In this document: in pieces, positions 44,403 through 55,578 of the stretch | Layout: each line of letters begins with the position of its first letter | How positions within the stretch are numbered: the stretch's first letter is position 1 | Source: Clytia hemisphaerica | Lineage: Eukaryota > Cnidaria > Hydrozoa > Leptothecata > Clytiidae | DNA length: 64,000 nt | Reading direction: 5' to 3' | NCBI GenBank assembly: GCA_902728285.1 | Contig: CACVBU010000385.1 | Location: 1,585,152-1,649,151, forward strand | Notes under the pieces: model-generated | Databases searched by the model: none | What the model saw: the letters and a program-made list of their open reading frames with translations, nothing else | Told to the model about the DNA's origin: nothing | Translations under genes and position numbers: made by a program

Positions 44403-45340
44403 CGACCCCATTCTCAAAGACCCGGTAGGATTTTTTCAGCCAGTGAAGATAAAAATAACGAACTGAAACTCGATGGGGATTAATTTTCTTATATTTTTAT
44501 GAATGGGGATTTATATTCTTTTGTTTTCAAGTCAGAAAATTCAGTGGGGATGGGAAAAATGGTAAATATTTTGCAGTGAGGATTGATTTATTTGATTTTT
44601 GCAGTGGGGACAAAAATTTAAGGATAATTTTCCACCGGGAACCATATTTTGGCCAAATTTTCCATTGGGAAGGGTTCCCAGTGGGTCTTTGAGAAGGGGT
44701 GTAATATGTGATGAAATCGTGAGTGTCAATAAAAATGATTTACAAAGTAAAGACACAATAAAGCTAAAATTGATGGATAAATACGCAAGAAAAGCGTGCG
44801 GGAAGTGCGGGAAAGATTTAATATACGATGAAAAGAAATTGTTATTCTTTGTAGCTTGAGAAATCTTTGATGCATAAACTTTGGAAGTCCACAAATTGGT
44901 GTTTGAGCCTAAACCCGAGGTTAGTTTTCCAAGTTCTTTTCCCAGCATTTTCAATTCTCAATTTTTCGATCGAAATCTTCGAGGTTCGGAATTTTGACAA
45001 TGACTATGACCATTAAATTTGGCGCATATGTTCTCCATCATGATACAAACTTCTAGGAAGAAAAAAACCGGTGACGTCATCACAAAATTTGCCCTTGTCG
45101 GAAAAAAGCCCAAATATATGGTTTACAAAAGTGTCCATTACAATCGAACCAATAAAGATATTTAGGTTCTGTTTTAAAATTCTGAAAGATAAAAGGCTGT
45201 TTTTTAACATAATTGCCGGTTTTCCATTTCCTATGAAGATTTCTTCTTAAAATTTATGATGAAGATGAGTACATTTTTTTTTTTGAATTTTCTTATGAAT
45301 AAAATATACTGCATTGCATTACATTACGAGAAAGTAAAGA
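44403..45340. other. No supported gene
   Basis: Open frames on both strands (44599-44859 plus, 44541-44954 minus) overlap one another. The plus frame ends in RKACGKCGKDLIYDEKKL with a CxxC, but nothing else supports it. GTGGGGA(T/C) words recur at 44473-44610. Confidence 0.5.
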
Positions 45341-45704
45341 AAGAAAGTTTTTTATGCACAATGACATTTTATTATCTCCACTAAGAAAAATTATTATAAT
45401 TACTGATATAATTACTAAAAGCTATAAATTGCTGATTGACAGCAGCATCAACACATCTGCAAATACTATTCCCTATAAATTTTAGATAAAAATTCAAGAA
45501 GCTTCTTCGTAGTTGGTATAGTCTCTACGACGAAGTGAAAGTTTTTTATGCGCAATAACATTTTATTATCTCCACCAAGAAAAATTACTGATATTATTAT
45601 TAAAAGCTATACATTGCTGATTGACAACAGCATCAGCACATCTATAAAAGCTATTCCCTATAAATTTTAAATAAAAAAAATCAAGAAGCTTGTTCCTAAT
45701 TGGT
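45341..45704. repeat. Direct duplication, ~170-bp units
   Basis: 45341-45512 and 45537-45704 are ~85-90% alike by eye, both running from AAGTTTTTTATGC through GCTGATTGACARCAGCATCA to TTGGTATAGTCT. An older tandem duplication, non-coding. Confidence 0.85.
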
Positions 45705-46129
45705 ATAGTCTTTTCTGCACGATTGAATAAATTGACTCTCTCTAATTCATCTTCAAGTGAATACTTTAATAGCTTTCTTCAAATTAGAGAAAAAGTCAAT
45801 TATTGAGAATATTTATTCAACTTATCATCTGAGGAGAGAAATTATTTAGTTAGAGTTAGAAATTCAAGTAATAGAAAGCTTTGAAAATAGTTGACAATTT
45901 ATGTTGGAATGTTCCTCAAATCATTTGTTGTTGTTTTTTCAATTCTTTAACCAAATAAACTTAATATTCTTAAATATTGGTTAACCAGGTTTAAAGCTTC
46001 TAAAATAAAGAATGAATGAAAAATTTCCCCTTCAAAAATACTAAACTACTATAAGATGTGGAAAATATATGCCCATTTTGGGAAAATATTAATGTCCTTT
46101 TCAACTAAACTAGGCTACTTTGCATCATT

Positions 46130-46498
46130 CTAAACGTTAATAAACTTGGCATTTTCGACCTCTTCTATAATTATACTGCTGGTGACGAAAGTATCATTGC
46201 CTGTGTCTGGGTCGAGAGACGCTTTTGAACCGCATTGTCCAACGTTTAAACCCACTTTAATATTACCAGACCAATTGGTGAGTTTACAGATGCCTTGAAT
46301 TGTGAAAGGGATCCAATCGTTATTTTTGCTCTCCATTGAAATTGCTTGGTCTATCGGCACTGGAGAACATTCGTGTCCATTGAAAGTGACGTAATATCTT
46401 GCACAACAATGTGAACATGGATCTTCATGAATACGTACACTCGTTTTGACAAAGACCAATAAAGATGTCGTGGAGTGTTTTTTATTGAAATAACATTC
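46130..46498 (-). CDS. CTHRC1-like C-terminal domain, terminal exon
   Basis: The exon opens after a CACTTTACAG acceptor and encodes about 122 residues to a TAG/TAA stop. The order ECYFNKKHS, CSHCCARYYVTFNGHECS, PVPIDQAI, IQGICKLTNWSGNIKVGLNV, GQCGSKAS and SSIIIEEVE follows the C-terminal globular domain of collagen triple helix repeat-containing protein 1 (ECxFxKK, CCxRWYxTFNGxEC, VxVGxC, SRIIIEEL). CTHRC1 is a secreted glycoprotein acting in Wnt signalling and matrix remodelling in vertebrates; invertebrate relatives are less studied. Upstream exons (signal peptide, collagen-like part) are not seen. The next ~1.2 kb upstream is a MITE followed by the duplicated segment, so the gene may be truncated or have a long intron. 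Confidence 0.8.
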   Translation of the reverse strand, partial: ECYFNKKHSTTSLLVFVKTSVRIHEDPCSHCCARYYVTFNGHECSPVPIDQAISMESKNNDWIPFTIQGICKLTNWSGNIKVGLNVGQCGSKASLDPDTGNDTFVTSSIIIEEVENAKFINV

Positions 46499-46684
46499 CT
46501 GTAAAGTGAAAACAAAATATTAATATAAATAAGCTCTAGTTTAGACGACCGACTTTTTACCCTAGGTCTATTCTAGTTGCAAGTGTAGGCAAACAGTGGA
46601 CAAAAAGTTGACAATTAAAATTTTTGGAAAAGATTGAAAGAATAAATTGCGCTGACGTCAAAAGTAGGCAAGGTATTGACCTTA

Positions 46685-47785
46685 CCAGTGGATACCCCTT
46701 AAAACCCACAATAAAAAGTGGTACCCTCTATCTCATTGTTTAGTTGGAGTGTAAGGCTGAAACTTTTTGTGTTGAAAGTACGTTGTCTATGATTGTCTTC
46801 CCTAGCAGTGATGTTTTGTAGAAAACAGTTTTCAGTTTTTCACAAGGAAGTGAAAAAGTGCAGTTTTAGCTATTTACCCCTTAAAACCTACAAAATGGTT
46901 TTTCTCGAATAACTTTTTACAAAAAAGTTCTTTTGACCTCAAATTTTGAACAGTGATTCACTGTAAAGTTCCTAATGTTATGAATATACCATTAGTACCT
47001 AAATGATCTCAAAAATATGTGTTAAAATCAAAATACCCCTTAAAACCTACAAAAATAAGGCTCAAAACCACAAAGTCCGATCCTTGCTAACGGGATACTC
47101 AAGCTGATGGATACAAATTTGGTGTTGCTTCGTGATTCAATGGTTCAAAGACTTGCTAGAAATTCATTCCCACAACAATATTTTCATTTTTCAGGATTTC
47201 ATGCCCATAATGCAATTGTGTGTGGTTTTTTCGTCAAAAACGGCTACGAAAGGCCAAAACCTTCATTCGCTTCATTTTTGACCTATGGTTCTAATGTCTT
47301 TCTAAATCTCCATCAAATTTGTGACATTTTGGTATGCACATGACCAGGTTTTGAGAAAGTCGATTTCAGATTTTATTGATCATCACCATAAAAGTGCTTT
47401 AAAGTAGAATTTTAAGGGCCTGTCATTTTCGTTGGGGTCTATTCACGAAGATGAAAATGATTTTTTCATACCTACCATAAGTATAGGTATCTAAAAAGTA
47501 TAGGTTTTATGACCTTAAATTCAATTGTGTAATTTCTAGGTCCAAAAAACCTGATTTTTTGAAGGGATTTTTGATAAAATTTTGAATAACTTCGAATTTT
47601 AAGATACTTTAGCATCTTTAAAATCCTTAAAATTTGGTATTTTATGAAAGAACATTTATAAGAGGTTGTAAAAAATCACTTTCAATCAATACATACCACA
47701 TAAAATTAAATCTGGTAGTTATGAAAGCCAAAAATGCAACATTGTGGGTTTTAAGGGGTATGTGGTTTTAAGGGGTATCCACTGG
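46685..47785. mobile_element. Mariner-type MITE with CCAGTGGATACCCC termini
   Basis: Ends CCAGTGGATACCCCTTAAAA and (reverse complement of the right) CCAGTGGATACCCCTTAAAA are flanked by TA (46683-46684, 47786-47787). The word CCCCTTAAAACC recurs internally (about 46886 and 47036, and again near the right end), a subterminal repeat pattern. It is 1.1 kb with no transposase; the 78-codon frame at 47107 is not convincing. Confidence 0.85.
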
Positions 47786-48108
47786 TAGATAGCCAATCTT
47801 TTGCCCACTTTAATTCACAATTAGAAAAGACAGGACTAAATGTCGGCCGTTTAAACTACAGCTAAAGTATTGGGAAATAATTCGCGAGTACGAGTGACGT
47901 CACGAACGCCTTTGCTTTAGCCTGTACCAATGATATAAAGTCGTTCGACCGAAGACTAGAAAGGAATCTTCAACTTTTCCCAGGGAAAAGAAGGTGTTGC
48001 CTTTGCATGTACAATGGCATTTTTCTACTAACAGGCTGTCGGAAGGAATGTCCTTAATTTAAAAAATATCGACTTTGTCTCCTAGAGACGACTAAGATTC
48101 GATTGCTG

Positions 48109-48200
48109 TCAGTGATACCATAAGGAATGCTTTACTTTGATCAAGCCGCTGTTCTGCTCCACGTATGACCTCCATGAGCATTCTTGAATTTTTGTCTCGA
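48109..48200 (-). pseudogene. Candidate terminal exon, copy 2
   Basis: Acceptor CATTTTTAG. In the phase set by the TSP1 exon it gives about 30 codons with ECSWRSYVEQ and a stop at 48109-48111. The other open frame (RGAEQRLDQSKAFLMVS) is also present in both copies; the choice rests on phase only. Confidence 0.4.
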
Positions 48201-48765
48201 CTAAAAATGAAAAGACAATTAGATAATTATAATCAAAAGTTTCATCACTGTGTACTTAAATTTCGTAAAATTCCCCTGACCTTCCAGAAAGTTTCTCTGA
48301 TCTACTTAGTAATTCAGTTTTTGTAAATTTAGAAAAAGAAACTTACGCGAATGCGTGAATCAAGGGTGTTCTACAATCATGGTCAAAATATATTGAGAAT
48401 TCCGGTTATATTAACGCTTTTCAAGATTTAAAGTTCCGGCGAGAAAGTCGATTTTGGGCTATCTCTTTAATTTAATCGAATTATTTCAATGTTGGAGGGG
48501 TTGTCAGACTTCCAGGCTATATTCTGAGCCTTATTGGACTATTTTTTAGCTTTTGGATCCTCAGATCCTAAGGTCCCAAGTCTAGCGTTAAAACTCAGAG
48601 TTATATCTGTACCCTTCGAACCTACTTTAGAGCACTTACAAATCGATTGTGGTTTCAAATTTTCCTGGGGAATTTCTCTATTTTGTCAAATATTATGACC
48701 TTGATTGTAGGGGGCCTCAATATGGCAAACATTGATACTTTATGAGAGCTGGATAAAAAACTTAC

Positions 48766-48942
48766 AGCAAGACTTCAAGTTGCAGCTCTTAATTTGACTT
48801 GACTGTCCCAAACTCTCACAATTTGTACCACCATTGGAAGGTTCAGGATTGGTGCATGTTCGACTTCTTGTTTGCTGACCTTGTCCACATATTCTGTTAC
48901 AGACAGACCAGCTTGTCCATTGGCTGTACCCTCCATTGGTAG
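48766..48942 (-). pseudogene. TSP1 exon, intact, copy 2
   Basis: A 177-bp phase 1-1 exon with [21 protein letters not shown] and CNLKSCC: Trp ladder, Arg layers and six-Cys pattern are all present. The donor GTAAGT is ideal. TSP1 domains bind glycosaminoglycans and are common in animal adhesion and pathogen-recognition proteins. The exon itself is undamaged although the gene around it is not. Confidence 0.88.
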
Positions 48943-49304
48943 CTACATTATAGAGAATAGAGCACTAAAAGTCCTTTTAATAATCATAACATGTGAAACA
49001 TTTGTCTATAAGTTGCTTTCAAAGTATCCAGGCATAGCCTATGATTATTATATGCTTATATGAATTATAATTTTATGTAAAATCTCAGAAATTTAGTAAA
49101 CATTCGATTAAAAAACCCTTACTCTTACACAGACTGATTTGTGCTGAAAAGGCGACTCTTAGAATGACAAAATTGACTTTGAAAGGGTAAAAAACTCAAC
49201 TCCTAGGGCACCCACATACCGAAAAGAATTTTCCTTCTGAATTCATAAAATTCTCGATATAATAATTTTAACAAAGACAAACAAATTAACAGGTAGTCTC
49301 AAAA

Positions 49305-49409
49305 TCCCAGCTGGTACACAACATTGTTTCAACGTTTATTTAACGCTCACAACATTCATATAACGTTGGATGAACGTTGAGACAACGTTGTATGCGATGC
49401 CAGCTGGGA
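49305..49409. mobile_element. ~105-bp MITE, TCCCAGCTGG family (copy 2)
   Basis: Perfect TIR pair TCCCAGCTGG/CCAGCTGGGA. Orthologous in position to 32016-32120, so both descend from one insertion that predates the segmental duplication. Confidence 0.82.
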
Positions 49410-49810
49410 TCTCTTCAAAGGGTCCTGATGATTCGATCAATATTTTATGTCGAAAAATTTAACTTTTCTGTTTGATTCAATAAAAAATAACATTGTTCTG
49501 TAATTGCGATTTTACCTCTTGGGTCAGTTCGAACTATGAAAACAGGTGATGAAAAAATACTTTTCCCAACTGTTGTAATTTCCGGAAGAAAGCAAGTAGA
49601 AAAACGCGAGTTAATAAATTTCTACTATTTTTGGCTAACTAAATTTGTAATTCTTAGGTTTTCTTTTCCAACTTTGCAGATATTTTTGCTTGTGACAAAG
49701 ATAAGATCTTCAGTAGATAAAACTGGGAAAAATATCCGGGGAGTACTTAGGCAAATGGAGGGTACGGTATGTGCCGCCCTTAAGGGTACCTTTTTGGGAT
49801 TTCCAAAGTC

Positions 49811-50061
49811 CAGTGACTCTTGGAACTTGAGTGATGTTAGATCTCCCCAAATCGAGTGTAACAGAGTAATAATGAGCATTAGCTTGGAATAAATTTGGAT
49901 ATAGAGGATTCGCAGCAGTGTAGGCAATCAAGGTGTTGGTGGCGGAATCTTTTCGAATAAATTCAGCAATTGCTTTTACGGTTACAATGTACTTGGTGAC
50001 GGCATGAAGATGTTTGTAACATCTTGGACCTGCTGGTCTGCAACGACTTGGCCAACAGAAT
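49811..50061 (-). pseudogene. Remnant of FN3 exon, copy 2
   Basis: Corresponds to 32931-33228. The gene's 3' part of this exon and the neighbouring MITE are lost in a ~510-bp deletion between TTCCAAAGTCC and CCAGTGACTC. Two further small deletions relative to copy 1 lie near 49939 and 50009. The frame is broken. Confidence 0.8.
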
Positions 50062-50289
50062 CTGTCGAAAAAAAAGTATCAAAATTAATTCTTTACATTA
50101 GTTGAGATAATAAGCGAGCATGGAGGTAATAGAAATTAGATGTGAATTTATTTACGGCATCCGAAAGATAATAGCCTTTGCTATCGTTCTGTAAATTAAC
50201 AATGTGAAATTCTTGTTCTCGCGTGCAATAAAAATGGTAGACATTTTCAAACTAATCACACGTCGTTCTAACTCTCTTGTATACTGTAT

Positions 50290-50568
50290 GTGGGAAAAAT
50301 GGAAACATTTTCAAGATTATTATTTGGAGAGAAAAAGCTCAAGCAATCTAGTGCATCAACGATCACAACTGAAACACCAAGACCCAGACCAAGGAAGAGC
50401 AACAAGAAGAAGACCTCAGATGAGATCGACTTGGACATAAAACAGGATATGCCAATCATTGCAGTTCCAAGAATAGCTTCTACCCAGCAGACCAAGGAAA
50501 GTACAGTTTTTTCTATCAGTGAAAGTCAGCAGGCAAACCCAAAATCATGTCAACAAAGTTTGTGTTAG
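50290..50568 (+). pseudogene. Gag-like N-terminal fragment of YR element 2
   Basis: About 92 codons starting MGKMETFSRLLFGEKKLKQS, basic and Ser/Thr/Pro-rich (TTETPRPRPRKSNKKKTSDE). Position just after A1 and composition suggest gag, but no zinc knuckle remains. The frame ends where RT-connection sequence begins, marking the internal deletion that removed the RT palm. Confidence 0.55.
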
Positions 50569-51458
50569 GAAATATAGTTCGTTTAAAAACTCGAAATCTT
50601 TACAAACTAATAGAAAGTAGAATCTCTTGGGATTTTTATTTCAAACTAGAACAATTTCCAGATGCTATTGAAGAAATTAAGTTTTGGCAGCAAAACATCA
50701 AAGAGTTAAACTCGAGGGAGATTTATAAAAATGAAATTCCGAATTCCGTTTATGAAAGTTTTTTCTGACGCAAGTGACAAAGGAATAGGAGCAATCTCGG
50801 ATAACGATATAAGTTTCAGAAATTTATGGCCTCATGAACAAGGCGAGAGTTCAACATTCAGGGAATTATTAGCAATAGCCTTTACGCTGCATGCTTTCAA
50901 TTCAAAACTACAAGGGAACAATGTTCTCTGGCACACAGACAACATTGCCGCTGAAAGAATTGTTAAAGTTGGAAGTAATAAGGAAAAACTACAATTTTTA
51001 GCAAATACCATTTATAACTTGTGTAAGGCAAAAGGAATTTTTCTAAAAATTACGTGGATCGCTAGAAATTAAATGGAGATGCGGACACAAAAGAATTCTT
51101 TTCCTTTTTAAATAGACTCTGGGGACCTTTTTCTGTAGATCTTTTTGCTGATAATTCTAACACTAAATGTGCACGTTTTTGCTCAAAATACTTTTGTCCA
51201 TTTTCATTCAAAGTAGACGCGTTCAGTTTTGATTGGTCTGGGGAAAATGCTCTAATGGTGCCAACTATTTATTTAATAACAAAGTGTATTAAACATCTCC
51301 TAGCAGCCAAACCTGGAACAACAGGGACTTTAATAATACCGTTCTGGCCATCGGCAGCCTTTTGGACCTTTCTGATCAGGGATAATAGCCCTTTTAAGCC
51401 TTTTGTCAAGGATTGTAGATATTTTGCAAATCAAGTCGCATTAATCAGAAAAGGATGA
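50547..51458 (+). pseudogene. RT connection, RNase H and post-RNase H region of YR element 2
   Basis: 50547-50768 encodes the connection segment (YFKLEQFPDAIEEIKFWQQN). A shifted frame, 50731-51072, carries RNase H: KVFSDASDKGIGAI (catalytic Asp), GESSTFRELLAIAF (Glu) and NVLWHTDNIAAERI (Asp), ending KITWIARN before a stop. After it comes the DIRS-type distal domain (GPFSVDLFADNSNTKC, NALMVPTIYLITKCIKHL, to 51458). The RT palm with YLDD is absent. Compare with 20714-22960 in element 1, which is a different lineage of the same order. Confidence 0.85.
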
Positions 51459-51692
51459 TTCCAAGGTTCTCTGATGGGAAATGAAAAATTAGAAATCCCA
51501 ATTCTAGCTTTAAAATTACAAGTGTGACAATCAACGTGTGTTCGGTTAAAATAATTTTTTTTTTCTCAATGCAGAAAATTAACAAAAAATTTTACTTTTT
51601 AGCTCAGATTCAGAAACCGTATTAGAAAACTCTTTTGATGTCCAGGATCCAGCACTAAAGAGTCTCTATCTGAGCAATTAACAGAAATTCTT

Positions 51693-52538
51693 TTGAATTC
51701 CAGAAGCAATAACACCGTGGCTAAGTATCAGTTTTATTTCCAAAAATGGGAAGAATGGAGTCGTAGTTTCCAGGAAGTGAACCCTTTACCTACTCAAGAG
51801 CAACATTTAATCTTATTTCATGCTATTTCGGGGTATTTGATCGGGAATTCTACAATTGTAAAGCACCTATTGGAAGCCTTTAAACGGTTATTGGCGTATA
51901 CACCAAAGAAGAAGAAAGATTTAGTCGTCGAAGATTTGAGAGGAAATTTTGAGAAATTAGACGTTGGTTCTAGCCTCAAAAATTCAAGGACTTTAGCGAT
52001 ATGCTTGCTATCCTTTTCAGCTTTTCTACGGTTCGATGAATGCCAAAAGCTTAGAAGATCAGATATAAAATTCATTCATGATCATGCTACAATTTTTATC
52101 CAAAGCAGTAAAACTGACATATACAGACAGGGCCACTGGGTTTACATTGCGAGACTTAATTCAGACCTGTGTCCGGTAAAAGGTTTGGAAAGGTACCTCA
52201 AATTGGCAAACATAAAAAATTATTCTGAGAATTTTATTTTTAGAGGAGTAACTAAATCCAAACGAAACAATCGTCTATGGAATAAAGATCAGCCAATTTC
52301 TTACAGTTCGGTACGTGACGATATCAAGAAGGTGATAAAAGACATAGGTTTGGACCAAAAGCAATATGGAGTTCATAGTTTGCGCTCGGGAAGAACGTCT
52401 GCAGCTGCAAATCTTGGTGTTCCGGATCGGTTGATAATGATGAAACACGGCAGATGGAAATCAGTCGGGGTCAAAAACAGATACATATCGGAAGATTTAG
52501 AGAATTTATTATATACTTCGAGGAACTTAGGTTTATAG
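51693..52538 (+). CDS. Tyrosine recombinase of YR element 2, full length
   Basis: 281 uninterrupted residues, the usual size for DIRS-order recombinases. An N-terminal arm-binding helical part (residues 1-95, NTVAKYQFYFQKWEEWSRSF) is followed by the catalytic part: first Arg in FSAFLRFDECQKLRR, then VHSLRSGRTSAAAN, MKHGRWKSVGVK and nucleophile Tyr in NRYISEDLEN. In element 1 the second motif reads HSLRSGGA; here the third Gly is Arg. The frame opens shortly after the post-RNase H region and the stop is 87 bp before B1. It would catalyse insertion of circular element DNA by strand exchange. The only complete protein in this element, and possibly still active. Confidence 0.88.
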   Translation: MNSRSNNTVAKYQFYFQKWEEWSRSFQEVNPLPTQEQHLILFHAISGYLIGNSTIVKHLLEAFKRLLAYTPKKKKDLVVEDLRGNFEKLDVGSSLKNSRTLAICLLSFSAFLRFDECQKLRRSDIKFIHDHATIFIQSSKTDIYRQGHWVYIARLNSDLCPVKGLERYLKLANIKNYSENFIFRGVTKSKRNNRLWNKDQPISYSSVRDDIKKVIKDIGLDQKQYGVHSLRSGRTSAAANLGVPDRLIMMKHGRWKSVGVKNRYISEDLENLLYTSRNLGL

Positions 52539-52777
52539 AAGGCATTTTTTTTCGGTGGCTTTTAATTTTGCTTACTTTAAACGAAGTTTCCATTTAGGCT
52601 TCTCGCATGCTTTTAGTCTACACACTTGAAGCGATGAATTACTAAGCTAAATAAAAGTGGTCAAAACCTGTCTCAAAAAATATCAAAATTTCTCAAACTT
52701 TTTTGTCTTTCCCTGTGTTTATCCGAAGGTGCAGTAAATAAATAAAGTTATTTTCGGTTCAACGATTAGAAAATAAG

Positions 52778-53705
52778 TGAATTTATTTACGGCATCCGAA
52801 AGATAATAGCCTTTGCTATCGTTCTGTAAATTAACAATTTGAAATTCTTGTTCTCGCGTGCAATAAAAATGGTAGACATTTTCAAACTAATCACACGTCG
52901 TTCTAACTCTCTTGTATATTCAAAAAAAAAAAAAAAAAAAAAGTTTAATTTTTTTTTAACGCAATTTAAAAATTTTGAATTGAATTTTGATATGATCTCC
53001 GATCGTTTACTTGAGTTTTTGGTATTTGTTTTATTGGTTAGATTCGTCAAGGCTCCTTACGGTTTCCTCTATAACAGCTCAGATTTTTACAAATTAAGAG
53101 ACAGGCTGGGCACCCATTTTCGGCTACCGGGGTTATGGAGGTTTTTGCCCGGGGGTAGTCTTGATCTATCTAATCCAGTAGAGTTAATCTTTTCGAATGA
53201 AAATTATTAAAGGACGGTTTTGTTTTTTCTGTTTAGTTGCTATAATTGTAAAGAAAAATTTTTTTATGAATGATGGTCAGTTTTTAGCAGTTAGAGATAA
53301 CATAAGAGGTAATTTTTATAAAGATGGAGTTTAAAGAATTTAAAAGAATTTTAATTTTAGATGTTTTTTTTTTTAACGGCAGATAAAGATAAATTTGTAA
53401 CGTAAAGGTGGAGTTTATTTTTTTTTTAGAATTTATTTCATAGATGGTAATTTTAACGGCAGATAAAGATAAATTTGTAACGTAAAGGTGGAGTTTTTTT
53501 TTTAAAGAGTTTATTTCTTAGATGGTATTTTTAACGATAAAAAAAAAAAAAAAAAAAAAAATTGTAACGTAAAGAGGAAAAAATTTTATATGGAAAGTAC
53601 TAAAGGTAATATATGTGACGATAATGAAAAGATTTTAAGAAAGGATTATTAACGGAAAAGGTGATTATGAAGTAAAAGGAAAAGGAAAAATTTGTAACGT
53701 AACAT

Positions 53706-53750
<45 letters not shown>

Positions 53751-53841
53751 TACAGATCGTGTTTTAAAAGATTTAATATTTATTATTTATAATTAATGTA
53801 GGAACGTTCCGGGTTGCCATGGGCCTTTTTTCCCACGAGAG
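52778..53841. repeat. A2 repeat and A/T-rich spacer of YR element 2
   Basis: After A2 (52778-52918) comes a spacer with an A-run at 52921-52941, an ~80-bp unit repeated at about 53374, 53453 and (diverged) 53527 (TAACGGCAGATAAAGATAAA), another A-run at about 53538-53561, and a ~39-base T-run at 53709-53748. Long homopolymers here are assembly-prone. Confidence 0.8.
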
Positions 53842-54294
53842 CTTGAAACGATGAATTACTAAGCTAAATAAAAGTGGTCAAAACCTGTCTCAAAAAATAT
53901 CAAAATTTCTCAAACTTTTTTGTCTTTCCCTGTGTTTATCCGAAGGTGCAGTAAATAAATAAAGTTATTTTCGGTTCAACGATTAGAAAATAAGGACAGA
54001 TACAATTAGCAATTATTTTGATGCGTTTGCCTCTCTAAGGAAAAATTCAATTCTCGTTTGGGAATTGAAAGACCGTGTTTTGATGAAAAAGTGACTAAAA
54101 TGTGTAGTGACTGTAATAATGTCATTAATGCGGACATAGCTAAAGCATAAGAAAACAATGAAAAGTTAGCTTGTTGTTTATCCGGTGTATATAATAAATT
54201 CATGCAGTAATAAAGAAAATATTAATCATCATCATCCTTCGATCTAGGTCCGAATGGAAACAGAAAATATTGAGTTTTAAACTAATATTCTTAC

Positions 54295-55416
54295 CTTTCA
54301 ATACAACACGATAATCCTTTATCTTGATACCATTAGCTTTGTAGACTGGTTCACTCCAAGTTATCTTTAATGAACTTTCAGAACTTTGAAATTTCAGCAT
54401 GGTTGGCTCGGAGGATGGTTTAGTTGTCACACTGACTATTTCACCGTTTGGAGAAATACCAAATTCTGTCACATGGACGATACGGAATTCGTATGTTGTC
54501 AGATAGTTTAACATAGTGATGGTGACGTTTTGTGTATTTTGCTGGCTGAAAGCAAACTTAAGCGATGTTTTAGATTCTTCGCTGTCATCGATGATTGGCC
54601 AGTATTCCACCAAGAAATGAGTCACCCATGTATTGTTTGGTTTTGTGACGGAAATTTTGAAATAATCGTAAGATACAAAGGTCACTTTAGGATTTCCTAT
54701 TTGACGTAAATCAGGGATAATGAAGTCCAACGGGTCAGCAACACCAGATCTTTTAGCTTGAACCCTGATTGGTCGGTTTTCGTCTCGTAAATTGATTGGA
54801 ATAAGGTAACCAAACTTCTTAAAGTTTTTATTGGCTTCCAAAAATTTTTTGAAAAGCTTCTTTTGTTTTCCCAATTCACTGGCCTTAACATCGTTATTAT
54901 ACCAAAAGGAGGAGTTGATTTTTTCATTTTGTAAAAACTTTTGCGTGATTTGTTTTGATTGCAAGATATTGGCGTCTAAAACAACGACATGGCGGTGGGT
55001 CATCATAATTTGTGCTCTTGTGGGATTCTTAAAATCTGCTACTCTAAAATTTTTTAAAGAATATTCATTAAATCCGTCAGTTAACAAATTAAGGGCCCGG
55101 ATTTCCAAGCTTCGTAAATTAAGGAATGCTTCACTTTTAACGAATTCAAATGATGATTCATTGGCTTCCACCAATTTTATAAAAGTTTAAATTTTCTCGA
55201 ATGACAGGGTATTCAAAAGCAGGTCCAGAGTTCAACAAGGTATTTATCTCCATACTAAGGACGTTGAAGTGGCTGAGCATTTCGGCTGTTTTTTGTGTCA
55301 AGCTGTCTCCTATACTACTAAAATAGTATCTGTGGCATCACATAAATCTTGAATGGGAGTTAACTCGACTTCAACAGGAACAGCATTGACGTAATCTGGA
55401 GGCTGAGCGGTATAAT
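54295..55416 (-). pseudogene. Helical, thioredoxin-like and FN3 exon, copy 2
   Basis: Starts at a TTTTTCAG acceptor with DYTAQPPDYVNAVP. After 30 codons a 1-bp deletion relative to copy 1 leads to a TAG. About 100 bp are missing near 55172. From there 975 bp are open: helical end, thioredoxin-like segment (HVVVLDANILQSKQITQKFL to NKNFKKFGYLIPI), KRSGVADPLDFIIPDLRQIG (deleted in copy 1), an FN3 domain and the first half of the next (SSLKITWSEPVYKANGIKIK). The donor is GTAAGA. Architecture as in SNTX proteins, where a thioredoxin-like domain follows helical bundles. Confidence 0.85.
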
Positions 55417-55578
55417 CTGAAAAATTGAAGAGAAAAATGGTCTCTGGTTATATTTAATCTCCCACGTGGAAAAGTGAAAGGAAATATTTTGAATTTCATA
55501 ACAGTTATGAATGATGTCGACGACACTCAATGGCTATATACCCTCTCTCCTTTTAAATTGCTTATTTTTTAAGTCTTA

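Larger units (their letters stand above)
50143..53994 (+). mobile_element. PAT/Ngaro-type YR retrotransposon, internally deleted, with split direct repeats
   Basis: Order: A1 (50143-50283), gag-like start, RNase H region, YR, B1 (about 52625-52777), A2 (52778-52918), A/T-rich spacer, B2 (about 53842-53994). A1/A2 share TGAATTTATTTACGGCATCC; B1/B2 share AAATAAAAGTGGTCAAAACC. The empty site survives in copy 1 of the host segment (junction 33335/33336 in TTAGATG|GACTGATAC), which fixes both ends to within one G and shows no target duplication. The RT palm is deleted, so it needed help in trans. It lies in an intron of the SNTX-like copy 2, in the opposite orientation. Confidence 0.92.

Noticed and set aside
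44541..44954. 137-codon frame on the minus strand
   Set aside because: Hydrophobic, repetitive composition from GTGGGGA-type words, overlapped by another frame on the other strand, no recognisable domain.
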